NCBI GenBank assembly: GCA_035288225.1
Contig: DATEAT010000129.1
Location: 59,471 to 123,470, forward strand
Source of the DNA: RBG-16-64-43 sp035288225
GTDB taxonomy: Bacteria; Chloroflexota; Anaerolineae; Anaerolineales; RBG-16-64-43
Length of the DNA: 64,000 nt
Direction: 5' to 3'
Below are positions 14,651-23,218 of this stretch, one piece after another (within the stretch, counting starts at the first letter, position 1; each line of letters opens with the position of its first letter). A program made the position numbers and the translations under genes. Under the pieces are notes generated by a model. The model did not search any database. It saw nothing but the letters and a program-made list of their open reading frames with translations, and was not told the origin of the DNA.

Positions 14651-16342
14651 ATGCCTTTCGCAGCGGGAGAGACGGTCGGCCCGTACCGCGTCATCGAACA
14701 GCTTGGCCAAGGGGGCATGGCCACGGTCTACAAGGCCTACCACCCGGCCCTCGACCGTTACGTGGCGCTCAAAGTGCTGCATCCGGCCTTCCGTGAGGAT
14801 GCCAGCTTCCTCATGCGCTTCCAGCGCGAAGCCAAAGTCATCGCCAAGCTCGAGCATCCGCATATCGTCCCCATCTACGACTATGCCGAGCACATGGGGC
14901 AGCCGTACCTGGTGATGAAGTTCATCGAAGGCGAGACCCTCAAGGCGCGCCTGGCGCGCGGGCCGCTTGCCCCGGATGAGGCGCTGCACATCCTGCAGGC
15001 CGTGGGCGCGGCGCTCGCGCATGCTCATCGCCAGGGAATCCTGCACCGCGACATCAAGCCCTCCAACATCCTGCTCACCCCGAACGGCGAGGTCTACCTG
15101 GCGGATTTTGGCCTGGCGCGCATCGCCGAACTCGGCGCCACGACGCTCTCGGCCGACATGCTGCTCGGCACGCCGCATTACATTTCGCCCGAGCAGGGCC
15201 AGGGCCGCCGCGACCTGGACGCCGGCACCGACATCTATTCGCTGGGCGTGGTGCTTTACGAGATCGTCGTTGGGCGCGTGCCCTTCACCGCCGACACGCC
15301 GTTCTCCATCGTGCACGATCACATCTTCAAGCCGCTGCCGCTGCCGCGAACCGTCAACCCGCGCGTGCCGGAACCCGTCGAACGCGTGTTGCTGCGTGCG
15401 CTGGCCAAGGAACGGGCCGACCGCTACGCGGATGTCGACTCGCTGGTGAGCGCGTTCGTCGAGTCGCTGCGCGGCGGCGGATCAACTGCTGCGAAAGTTG
15501 CGGCCGCAACTACGGTCAAGGGCAAGCCGGCCGCGCCGCCCGCAGCTCCGCCTCCGGCGGCCGCGGGTGCAGTGGCAGGGAAACCCGCCGCGCGCAAGAC
15601 ACCCTGGTGGGTATGGCTGCTGGCCGCAGCCGGACTGTGCCTGTGCCTGGGTGTCGCTGCCTTGCTGCTTACCACCAACAAGGAAGGGGATGCCACACCC
15701 ACGGCAACAGCGGTGCCGGCGGCGATTGTCCCGGGAGAGGTCGCACCCAAGCCCTCCGAAGATGCCAGCCCGGCGCGCGAGGCTGCAAAGTTTTTCGAGG
15801 AAGGGCTGCGCCTCTTGGATGCCGGTGATGGCGCCGGCGGCGCGGCTGCCTTCGACAAAGCGCGGGCCCTTGCGTCCGACAAGGCACCCTTCTACTTGCG
15901 ACTGGCTGCAGAAAAACTGGAGGCGCGCCAGGAGTGGGTGCAGGCGCTGCTCTTCTATGTGCAGGCATTACGAAACGATCCCCAAAATAAAGATGTGCGC
16001 CTGCAGATGCAGCAGGCGATGTACCGCTCGAGTGGGTTGGCCGATGGCGGTGGGCCGTTGCAGGAGGTCCTCAAGATCGCGCCCGAGTGGGCCGTGGGGC
16101 TTTCCGCCTGGGGGCGATGGGAGCTCCTCAACGGGCAGCGCGATTCCGGAGCGAAGGATCTGGAGAAGGCGCAGTCGCTGCCGCAGGAACCCGATGCGCC
16201 CCTGGTGCGCACGATGTGGGCCGAGTACCTCGACCTGAGCGGGCGCACGACCGATGCCAGATCCATCTTGCGTGAGGTGCTGCAAGATCCGCGCACCCCG
16301 CGCTGGCTGAACGCCGAGATCAATCGCAACCTGGCCTCCTAG
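14651..16342 (+). CDS. Membrane Ser/Thr protein kinase (PknB-type) with extracytoplasmic TPR-like domain
   Basis: 563 residues from the ATG at 14651 (GGGAGG upstream). The Hanks kinase domain covers about 1-270: glycine loop LGQGGMATVY, VALKV lysine, HRDIKPSN catalytic loop, DFGLAR, and GTPHYISPEQ in the activation segment. An Ala/Pro/Lys-rich juxtamembrane linker precedes one transmembrane helix (about 318-338). The outside part has helical repeats resembling TPRs (FFEEGLRLL, QALLFYVQALRNDP). There are no PASTA domains. It lies between pgk and tpiA, so its signal may concern carbon flux, but that is only positional. Substrates are unknown. Confidence 0.92.
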   Translation: MPFAAGETVGPYRVIEQLGQGGMATVYKAYHPALDRYVALKVLHPAFREDASFLMRFQREAKVIAKLEHPHIVPIYDYAEHMGQPYLVMKFIEGETLKARLARGPLAPDEALHILQAVGAALAHAHRQGILHRDIKPSNILLTPNGEVYLADFGLARIAELGATTLSADMLLGTPHYISPEQGQGRRDLDAGTDIYSLGVVLYEIVVGRVPFTADTPFSIVHDHIFKPLPLPRTVNPRVPEPVERVLLRALAKERADRYADVDSLVSAFVESLRGGGSTAAKVAAATTVKGKPAAPPAAPPPAAAGAVAGKPAARKTPWWVWLLAAAGLCLCLGVAALLLTTNKEGDATPTATAVPAAIVPGEVAPKPSEDASPAREAAKFFEEGLRLLDAGDGAGGAAAFDKARALASDKAPFYLRLAAEKLEARQEWVQALLFYVQALRNDPQNKDVRLQMQQAMYRSSGLADGGGPLQEVLKIAPEWAVGLSAWGRWELLNGQRDSGAKDLEKAQSLPQEPDAPLVRTMWAEYLDLSGRTTDARSILREVLQDPRTPRWLNAEINRNLAS

Positions 16343-16393
16343 CCGCAGGCTGCCAAGCGGGCCTGCCCAGGCGTGCCTGACGAGGTTCCCACC

Positions 16394-17161
16394 ATGAATC
16401 GAAAACCGTTTGTTGCCGGCAATTGGAAAATGAACATGACCGCCGCCGAGGCGGCCGCCTTTGTGCGCCAGAGCATCCCGGGGCTAGTGGCCATCCCCGG
16501 CGTCGAGCAGGTGCTCTGCCCGCCGGCGACGGCGCTCGCAACGGTTGCTCCGTGGCTCAAGGGATCCGGCATCGGCCTGGGCGCGCAGAACATGCACTGG
16601 GAGGGGAAGGGGGCGTTCACCGGGGAACTTGCGCCAAATATGGTCAAGGAGTGGGCGGGCTACGTCATCATCGGCCACTCAGAGCGGCGAGCTCTTTTCG
16701 GAGAGACGGATGACGGTGTCGCGCGCAAGGTGCACGCCGCGCTGGCCCACGGTTTGGTCCCGATCGTGTGCGTCGGCGAGTCGCTCGTTGAGAACGAGGC
16801 CGGCCAAACTTCAGCCGTCGTCTCGCGCCAGTTGCGCGGCGGGCTGGCCGGGCTCACCGCGGAGCAGGCAGGCGTGGTCGTCATCGCCTACGAACCGGTG
16901 TGGGCCATCGGCACCGGGCGTGCAGCCACGGCGGAGGGCGCCAACGAGGTTGTCGCGGCGACCATCCGCCCCGTGATGCGCGAGATGTTCGGTGCGGCGG
17001 TGGCTGAGGGTGTGCGCGTCTTATACGGCGGAAGCGTCACCGGCAAGAACGCCGCCGAATTCTTCGCCCAGCCGGATATCGACGGCGCGCTCGTCGGCGG
17101 GGCCAGCCTCAAACCCGAGTTCGTCGAGATCGTTCGCGCCGCGCAGGCGCGCGCCGCCTGA
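16394..17161 (+). CDS. tpiA: Triosephosphate isomerase
   Basis: 255 residues from the ATG at 16394; an upstream GTG at 16373 is possible but lengthens the protein beyond the usual NRKPFVAGNWKMN start. It interconverts dihydroxyacetone phosphate and glyceraldehyde-3-phosphate. The catalytic residues are visible: Lys in NWKMN, His in IIGHSERR, Glu in AYEPVWAIGTG; the phosphate loop YGGSVTGKNA is intact. It sits 51 bases after the kinase gene and 7 bases before the membrane HExxH gene. Confidence 0.96.
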   Translation: MNRKPFVAGNWKMNMTAAEAAAFVRQSIPGLVAIPGVEQVLCPPATALATVAPWLKGSGIGLGAQNMHWEGKGAFTGELAPNMVKEWAGYVIIGHSERRALFGETDDGVARKVHAALAHGLVPIVCVGESLVENEAGQTSAVVSRQLRGGLAGLTAEQAGVVVIAYEPVWAIGTGRAATAEGANEVVAATIRPVMREMFGAAVAEGVRVLYGGSVTGKNAAEFFAQPDIDGALVGGASLKPEFVEIVRAAQARAA

Positions 17162-17168
17162 CCATCTC

Positions 17169-17924
17169 ATGGAGGGCGCCCTCGCCGCTGCGCTCTGGCT
17201 GATACTTTCCGCGTTGTTGCTCGTCCTCGTTCAGCGCCTTGTCCAACAGATCATGCAGCAAGCGCTCTTCTTGCTCACGGGCCGGGTGGAGTGGGCGCTG
17301 TTCTTGTTTGCGCTTCTGCTCCTGCCGGGTGTGATCCTCCACGAGGGAAGCCACTGGCTCACGGCCAAGCTGTTGCGCATGCGCACCGGGCGAATCTCGT
17401 TGTGGCCCAAGCTGCAGCGCGATGGCACCCTGCGCCTGGGCTACGTGGAGACCGAGCGCGCGGACTTCCTGCGCAGCTCGCTGGTGGGGGTTGCGCCTCT
17501 GGTCGTGGCCATTGTTGCACTGCTTGTACTCGGGCAGCGCATCCTGCACATCGATGCAGTCGGCCTGGCGATCGCCGGCGGTGAGTTCGACATCGCCTGG
17601 CAATTGGCGGTGCAGATCCTCGGCCTTCCGCTGGCCGGTTTGTGGATCTACCTGATCTTCGCGGTGAGCAACACGATGTTCCCCTCGGCCTCCGACCGGC
17701 GCTCATGGCCGTGGGTCGGGTTGGTGCTCGGCGTGCTGCTTGGAATCACGCTGGTGACCGGTGTGGGCAATTGGGTGGTCGATGCAGCCGGCCAACCGGC
17801 GCTGCGCATCGCGCAAACCGTCGCGCTCGCTTTCTCGATGACGATCGTGGTAGACGCCGCGCTGCTCCCCGGCCTGGCGCTGCTCAACGGACTGCTGCGA
17901 AGAGTGCGGGGTGGGTTGATGTAA
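17169..17924 (+). CDS. Integral membrane protein with HExxH motif (M50-like)
   Basis: 251 residues with about six hydrophobic segments. HEGSH at 58-62 fits the HExxH zinc motif and lies at the end of a membrane helix, as in site-2 (M50) proteases. I could not find a clear second-ligand motif (such as NxxPxxxxDG), so it may belong to the related M50-like group of unknown function. The gene starts 7 bases after tpiA and likely shares its transcript. Confidence 0.6.
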   Translation: MEGALAAALWLILSALLLVLVQRLVQQIMQQALFLLTGRVEWALFLFALLLLPGVILHEGSHWLTAKLLRMRTGRISLWPKLQRDGTLRLGYVETERADFLRSSLVGVAPLVVAIVALLVLGQRILHIDAVGLAIAGGEFDIAWQLAVQILGLPLAGLWIYLIFAVSNTMFPSASDRRSWPWVGLVLGVLLGITLVTGVGNWVVDAAGQPALRIAQTVALAFSMTIVVDAALLPGLALLNGLLRRVRGGLM

Positions 17925-17950
17925 GTCCTCGCGCTGAAGTCCCGCCAGGA

Positions 17951-18275
17951 CCACGCGGGAATGACGATCCTCTAGTTCGTCGTCCCCGCATGCTTGAGAC
18001 GGGGACCCAGTGCTCGGTGATCGTGATCTGCGCGACGCTTCTTCATCAACAAGGCAGGATGTCAACTCACCTGCAGCATCTTCTGTATTCCCGCTGCGAC
18101 CACGCGGGAATGACGAACGCTTCAGCAAGGCTCGTCGTCCCCGCGTGTTTGAGGTGGGGACCCAGTGGTCGGTGATTGTGATCTGCACGCCGCTTCAACG
18201 CCAATTGCGCAGAAGGTCCGCTTACAAGGATGCCCTCCTGGATTCCCGCTCCGACCACGCGGGGATGACGATCAA
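17951..18275. repeat. REP-like array, two units of about 155 bp
   Basis: Type-b palindromes start at 17981 and 18136 (CGTCCCCGC ... GGGGACCCAGTG), each followed by a shared stretch GGTGAT(C/T)GTGATCTGC and then a type-a palindrome (ATTCCCGCT(G/C)CGACCACGCGG) near 18087 and 18241. A half palindrome lies at 17951. This fills the 373-base gap before the MFS gene; no gene is seen. Confidence 0.8.
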
Positions 18276-18297
18276 TTGAGAATGTGTTGCTTCGGGA

Positions 18298-19554
18298 CTA
18301 AGCAGGCGGTTCGACTGCCTCAGCCGCGTTCGGCCCGGCGCGCGCCGGCGAAGACCATGCCATGCGAACGAATCCGGCCACGGCCAATAGCCCAATCGTA
18401 AGCCCACCGTACCAGATGGCCACCGGCGCCAGGTTGTCGTTGAGCAGGCCGCCGATCACCGGCCCCAGCCCAATGCCCAGGCTGTTCGTTAGGTTGTAGA
18501 TGGACATGTAACGCCCGCGCATCTCGGGCGGCGCCAGGTCGGCGGTGAACGTGGTTGAGGTGGGCACCACGATCAACTCACCGATGGTGGCGATGACCAT
18601 GCTGATCAGGAAGGCGGCCCAGCCCGCGCCCCAGCCGACGCTGCCCACACCCACGGCGAAGAAGAGCGTCCCAGCCGCGAGAACCCACAGCGTGTTGTAG
18701 CGCCGTGTCAGGCTGGTCACTCCGTATTGGAGTAGAACGACCATCACCGCGTTCGTGGCCGGGATGAACCCGTACATGTTTTCGGGCACCCCGAAGTTGT
18801 CCTTGGCATACACCGGCAACAGCATCCACATCATCGCGTAGCACATGCCCGCAAGAGTATAGGTGATGGCAAAGCCCATGAAGCGCCGGTCGCGCAGCAC
18901 GTGCTCGTAGCCGGCAAACCTCTCGTTCGGCCGGGTGTCCTTCGTTTCTGCCGTTCTGAGAGCCGCGCGGAAGGGCGCCGTTTCGGCGACAGTTGCCAGC
19001 AGTAAGAGGGCGAACAGCCCTTGCGCTGCAGACGCTCCACGGAAGGCCCATGAGTACGAGATCGCAGCCACGAAACCGCCGATGGTTGGTCCGATGGCCA
19101 CACCCAGGTTTTGGCTCATACGCAGCAGGGCATACGCGCTGGGGCGGTTTGGGGAGGGGATGAGATCGGCCGCCATGGCATCCACCCCAACGCGGTAGAG
19201 CGGCGCAAAAGCTCCGTTGACCGCCATGAGCGCCACCCAAACCGGCAGCGAATTCGCCAGACTCAGCCCGAGCATCGTCAGGCTGGTTACCGCGAGGCTG
19301 GCGACCATCGCACCCTTGCGCCCCACGCGGTCGACGACCGCGCCGGCGATGAACGAACTCACCAGCCCGATCATCGAGTTCATCGTCAGGACGAGCGCCA
19401 CCGAGGTGAGCGGCAGGTCGAAGCGCTCCTTCATATAGATCGTGAGGAAGGGCCAGATCATGGAGGATCCGGAGGCATTAAGCAGCATGCCCCAAAAGAG
19501 GATCCAGAACTGGCGCGGGTACGTTGCACTCAGCCGGCGCAAGCGAGTGAGCAC
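18298..19554 (-). CDS. Major facilitator superfamily transporter
   Basis: 418 residues from a GTG at 19554 with GAGG nine bases upstream; the frame stays open to 19638 but the extra 28 residues look non-coding. About 12 hydrophobic helices. The loop-2/3 MFS signature reads GAVVDRVGRKGAMV, and a matching RGRYMSIYNLTNSLG segment lies in the second half. The pattern resembles multidrug-efflux (DHA1) members, but the substrate cannot be read. Convergent with the repeat array; no terminator seen. Confidence 0.85.
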   Translation of the reverse strand: MLTRLRRLSATYPRQFWILFWGMLLNASGSSMIWPFLTIYMKERFDLPLTSVALVLTMNSMIGLVSSFIAGAVVDRVGRKGAMVASLAVTSLTMLGLSLANSLPVWVALMAVNGAFAPLYRVGVDAMAADLIPSPNRPSAYALLRMSQNLGVAIGPTIGGFVAAISYSWAFRGASAAQGLFALLLLATVAETAPFRAALRTAETKDTRPNERFAGYEHVLRDRRFMGFAITYTLAGMCYAMMWMLLPVYAKDNFGVPENMYGFIPATNAVMVVLLQYGVTSLTRRYNTLWVLAAGTLFFAVGVGSVGWGAGWAAFLISMVIATIGELIVVPTSTTFTADLAPPEMRGRYMSIYNLTNSLGIGLGPVIGGLLNDNLAPVAIWYGGLTIGLLAVAGFVRMAWSSPARAGPNAAEAVEPPA

Positions 19555-19653
19555 GAAGACCTCGTCACACGAGATGGAATTGGGGGTAACGCATACGCGG
19601 GATAGTACGCTGGATGAGCATCGAACCGCCACGCGCAATTGAGCGATTGTATC

Positions 19654-20295
19654 TTAGGTTGGGTCGGTACTTGCGCGTACGATGCTTCCCGCTAGCCCGG
19701 CCAGGATGACAAGTAACAGAAATGCGCCTGGGATTACTGACGCCACATCCACCCATTGCGTTGAGGCGAAGACACCCTCGGGAAATGTGGGGGGAGAGAG
19801 TGTTATCAGTCTCGAGAAGTCGACAATGACGACGCGCCACTTCGGGTCCGTGGGGGTCGGCAAGAGGGTGTACTTGGCGCTCGCTGACAATATCGCCAAC
19901 TCAAGCAGATTGAGCATGAAGCCCAGCAGACTGCGACGATTCGAGTGCAGCGCGCCTCGATGGACGAAGACCCAGCCGACGGCGAAGAGGAAGATGTCTA
20001 GCGTTCGGTATAGGACCCAAAGTTGCAGCAACAAGAGAACTGGAAGCCACCACGAGATTGTCAAGGGTCTCGCTATCAACAGCATGCAAACGTCAAGCAA
20101 GACCAGCAGCGGAATAAGAGTCTCGGTGGTCCACGGGTGGTCACGCCGGCTCTTCCTCTCAATGCCGCGGTTGACTATTGAGACTACGCTCCAGCTGGCC
20201 CTCAACGTTTCGATCGACCTCAATAGTCCAAGCCATATTCCATCGCGTGGCTGCCGAGCATCAAGTCTTTGAATCGTCTCTTTGGTAAGGCACAT
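19654..20295 (-). CDS. Membrane protein of unknown function, A+T-richer
   Basis: 213 residues. A very good ribosome-binding site (AAGGGGGAGAG) sits in front of the ATG at 20295. Four or five hydrophobic segments, including one from about 60 to 105, and a final helix LLVILAGLAGSIV. No family recognised. Base composition is clearly lower in G+C than the flanking genes and codon use is more relaxed, which suggests horizontal gain together with the next gene. Confidence 0.6.
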   Translation of the reverse strand: MCLTKETIQRLDARQPRDGIWLGLLRSIETLRASWSVVSIVNRGIERKSRRDHPWTTETLIPLLVLLDVCMLLIARPLTISWWLPVLLLLQLWVLYRTLDIFLFAVGWVFVHRGALHSNRRSLLGFMLNLLELAILSASAKYTLLPTPTDPKWRVVIVDFSRLITLSPPTFPEGVFASTQWVDVASVIPGAFLLLVILAGLAGSIVRASTDPT

Positions 20296-20594
20296 TCTCT
20301 CCCCCTTTCAATGAGTTTGGACGGACACGAGGTTTCGGCATCGTCGATGCGCAAGGCACATGACTTGTGGGAATTTGCCTAGCCAGGACTTGGAGGTCTG
20401 ATATCACCAACGGATGGTCTTGCCAGCCACCATACAGGACCGACGCAAAAACCTGGAGCAGCGAATCGAAAGCAATGACGTACTCGGGGTCTTGATTTGG
20501 CTTTCTGCGTGCCTCTTCTTCCACTCCCTCAGCTCCAACACCCGCATCCCTACCAGCGCGATCAGGCGACCCGCCGTCGCACCGGCCATGTTGA
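20296..20594. other. Gap with remnant of a duplicated gene end
   Basis: No intact gene. The right part (20517-20596) is a diverged copy of the 3' end of the small membrane-protein gene at 21811. The left part keeps a protein-like minus-strand frame (for example FASVLYGGWQDHPL) with no start of its own. Confidence 0.5.
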
Positions 20595-20596
20595 TC
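20517..20596 (-). pseudogene. Truncated copy of the 3' end of the small membrane-protein gene
   Basis: Minus-strand translation gives INMAGATAGRLIALVGMRV, against INMAGATVGSLIALAGMRV at the end of the intact gene at 21811-22077. The DNA aligns over about 80 bases with roughly ten changes. The stop codon TAG is AAG in the copy, so the frame reads on. No 5' part is present. Confidence 0.75.
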
Positions 20597-21593
20597 ACGG
20601 CGGAGGAAGCCCCGCCGGTTTGGTTGGGACCTGCCTGGAAAAATGGAGATAGATCGCCTGGAGCGACGGGGGGACAAGCTCGAGCCAAATCCTGTACTCG
20701 TTGATGAGACCAAAAAGCATGTTGCCAGCGATGAAAAGGAGGGCGATGACCTTCCACCCGAGGATTCGCCTATCGGAAATAGGAAGCAGCAGCAGGGCCG
20801 CTAGCAATCCAGAATTGATGAAGAGCGGGTACCCTGCTCTCAATTCGGTGATGAGTCGCAGATTCGTGATGAGACGCAGTTCAGTGTGGGCATCTGCCAG
20901 GGTCATTGTAATAAGAGGGGACGGGCTCCCCGTGACGACGTCGACGATACCCTTTGCGGCCAGTCCCGCAAGCATTGACAGTGCGCATAAGGCAATCCTT
21001 CGTCGCCAGGGGATTTCGCCCCAGAAAAGAAAGGCTATCGGAATGAGAAGCGCCGTCTCCTTGAATAGCGTCGCGATCGGAACGAGGAACGCGAGTAGAT
21101 ACGGGCGGTTGGACTTCAGAAGGACGACGGAGACCGCGAACCAGAAGAGGGCCGGGAGATCCCAGGGGTAGATGCGAATCGATCCCAGGCCCGGAGTGTA
21201 CGCAAACGACACCGCGCAGAATGTGCCGAGAATGAATAGCAGGGACTCCTGCCGGAGGAATGCGATGTAGATCAAGAAGACAAGCATGATCCAGCCGGCA
21301 GTCCATTTGGCCGTGATGCTGCCCATAGCAGCGTCACGATCCGCCGGAGCGAAGCCAACTTCGACCAGATTGACAAGCCCTCCGGCAAGCAGGTTTGAGA
21401 GGAATCGGGTCCGCCACTCGGGTCTCAATTCCTGGTACTCTTCGAGACCTGCGGAAAAGGAGTGGAATGCCTTGGCATTGTCCACATTGGACAGCGCGAT
21501 CTGGCGTGCTTGTTTCGCGAGAACCACAGAGAGTGACAACGCGACAATCAGGGGGACGGCATAGGCAACGACATCGTGGTATCGGAGCTTCAT
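20595..21593 (-). CDS. Polytopic membrane protein, possibly GT-C glycosyltransferase-like
   Basis: 332 residues, ATG at 21593 with GGAGG in front. Seven to nine hydrophobic helices. Motif-like stretches include RIYPWDLPALFWFAVS and LFKETALLIPIAF, a pattern often seen in uncharacterised membrane proteins of polysaccharide loci, but no diagnostic residue supports a firm call. Composition is A+T-richer than the flanking genes. It ends exactly where the truncated gene copy begins, as expected if a foreign segment was inserted here. Confidence 0.6.
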   Translation of the reverse strand: MKLRYHDVVAYAVPLIVALSLSVVLAKQARQIALSNVDNAKAFHSFSAGLEEYQELRPEWRTRFLSNLLAGGLVNLVEVGFAPADRDAAMGSITAKWTAGWIMLVFLIYIAFLRQESLLFILGTFCAVSFAYTPGLGSIRIYPWDLPALFWFAVSVVLLKSNRPYLLAFLVPIATLFKETALLIPIAFLFWGEIPWRRRIALCALSMLAGLAAKGIVDVVTGSPSPLITMTLADAHTELRLITNLRLITELRAGYPLFINSGLLAALLLLPISDRRILGWKVIALLFIAGNMLFGLINEYRIWLELVPPSLQAIYLHFSRQVPTKPAGLPPP

Positions 21594-21810
21594 GGAACCT
21601 CCTGAGGGCCATCGCGTCGAGCAGGTCTCTGCGCATCCGGCCTAAATCACAATCTGCATGCGCGGTGCTGTGATGATCGGCGCCAGCCCCCGGTCCCCTT
21701 GCTATGCGAGGAGGCTGGACACATTCTCATGGGCCAACTGCTTCATCTGGGAGACGGACAGGAGACTGACAGCGGGTGCCGCGAGCCCCAGGAGTTGCGC
21801 GCCTGGGCCC

Positions 21811-22077
21811 CTACTTCCACTCCCTCAGCGCCAGCACGCGCATCCCTGCCAGCGCAATCAGGCTGCCCACCGTCGCGCCGGCCATGTTGATCGCCCCCAG
21901 CCGCCAAAGCGCAAAGCCGGTGAGGTTGCCCACGAAGTGACCCAGCGCGAACCCAAACCACGCCAGGACGAGGCACAGCAGCAACCGCCGATACGACCCG
22001 TGCGGCCACGCCAGATAGAAGAGCGCGCCGTAAAGGGTGGCAATCACCGCGCCGAGCGCAATTGCGGGTATGTTCAT
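21811..22077 (-). CDS. Small integral membrane protein
   Basis: 88 residues from the ATG at 22077, preceded by GGAGGTCCACCA. Three hydrophobic segments: ALGAVIATLYGALFYLAW, LLLCLVLAWFGFALGHFV, and a final one with a GATVGSLIALAG pattern. No family name can be assigned. It lies 52 bases after mnmA on the same strand. Its 3' end is duplicated at 20517-20596. Confidence 0.65.
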   Translation of the reverse strand: MNIPAIALGAVIATLYGALFYLAWPHGSYRRLLLCLVLAWFGFALGHFVGNLTGFALWRLGAINMAGATVGSLIALAGMRVLALREWK

Positions 22078-22129
22078 TGGTGGACCTCCACTCTGCATGT
22101 TCGGTGCGGGTTGACTGCTCGTCGGCCGC

Positions 22130-23218
22130 TCAGGCGGGTTCAGCCAGCGACTGCGCGATCGTCGCCTGGCCCAGGCAGCGCTCTCCCTGATAGAACACGG
22201 CCGCCTGCCCGGGCGTGATGTCGCGCAACAGCCGCTCGAATTCGACGTGGCACGCCCCATCCGCGAGCGGCGTCACGCGCGCGGCCACTGGCGCGGCCTT
22301 GTAGCGGATCTTCACCTGCGCTTCGATCGGCCCCGCCGGGGCCGGCGGGTTGATCCAATGTGCGCGCTCGGTTGCGAGCGCGCCTCGCCCAAGCTTCTCG
22401 CGCGGGCCAACGACAACGTGATTGCTTCGCTCATCGAGATCCACAACATACAGCGGCTCGGCCGCCGAGAGGCCGAGGCCCTTGCGCTGGCCAATCGTGT
22501 AAGCCGCCAGGCCCTCGTGCGTGCCCACCCGCCGGCCTTCGGTCGTGACGATTGCCCCCGGACGGAAAACGTCCGGCGCCTGGCGCTTGAGGAAAGCGCG
22601 GTAGTCGTCGCCTGCGAGGAAACACAGATCCTGGCTGTCGGGGCGATCCGCCACGGGTAACTCGAGGCGGCGTGCCATCTCGCGCACTTCCGGCTTGGTG
22701 TGGTCCCCCACTGGGAACAGGCTGTGCTGCAACGCCTCCTGATCGAGCACGCTCAGCACGTACGACTGGTCCTTCTCCCCGTCGCGCGCGGTCAGCAGCT
22801 CGAATTGCCCCTCCCGCTCGCGCGTGCGCGCGTAGTGGCCGGTGGCGAGCATCTCCGCGCCCATCGCTTGCGCGTGGCGGCGCAAATACCCCCAGCGAAT
22901 CTCGCGGTTGCACACGAGACATGGATTCGGCGTTCGTCCGCGGCGGTACTCCGACACGAATGTCGAAAGGATCGCCGACGCAAACGGTTCCTGAGCGTCA
23001 ATCACATGGAAGGGAATGGCAAGCTTGGCCGCCACGCGCTGCGCCAGCGCGATGCCGGCCGGCGTGCAGCAGCGGTTCTCGGCCGCGCGGCCGGGCTCGC
23101 TCCACAGGCGCAGCATGAGACCCACCACGCGGTAGCCGCGTTCGACGAGCAACGCCGCGGCCACCGACGAATCGACCCCGCCGCTCATGGCCATGGCCAC
23201 CAGCGGCCGGTCGCTCAT
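22130..23218 (-). CDS. mnmA: tRNA-specific 2-thiouridylase MnmA
   Basis: 362 residues. It thiolates U34 of tRNAs for Lys, Glu and Gln using sulfur from a cysteine desulfurase and ATP. PP-loop SGGVDSSVAAALL near residue 12; NPCLVCNREIRWG holds the nucleophile Cys and DSQDLCFLAGD the second catalytic Cys; GQRKGLG also present. Its ATG overlaps the stop of the upstream desulfurase gene (ATGA), so enzyme and sulfur donor are translationally coupled. The longer frame upstream is out of phase with the desulfurase and is not coding. Confidence 0.95.
   Translation of the reverse strand: MSDRPLVAMAMSGGVDSSVAAALLVERGYRVVGLMLRLWSEPGRAAENRCCTPAGIALAQRVAAKLAIPFHVIDAQEPFASAILSTFVSEYRRGRTPNPCLVCNREIRWGYLRRHAQAMGAEMLATGHYARTREREGQFELLTARDGEKDQSYVLSVLDQEALQHSLFPVGDHTKPEVREMARRLELPVADRPDSQDLCFLAGDDYRAFLKRQAPDVFRPGAIVTTEGRRVGTHEGLAAYTIGQRKGLGLSAAEPLYVVDLDERSNHVVVGPREKLGRGALATERAHWINPPAPAGPIEAQVKIRYKAAPVAARVTPLADGACHVEFERLLRDITPGQAAVFYQGERCLGQATIAQSLAEPA

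Noticed and set aside
12336..14724. Long minus-strand ORFs opposite gap and pgk
   Set aside because: Antisense to two certain glycolytic genes; no recognisable motif and no start signals.
20261..20713. 150-residue minus-strand ORF in the A+T-richer segment
   Set aside because: Overlaps the end of the membrane-protein gene in another phase and contains the truncated duplicate out of frame; part may be a decayed coding end, but no intact gene can be supported.
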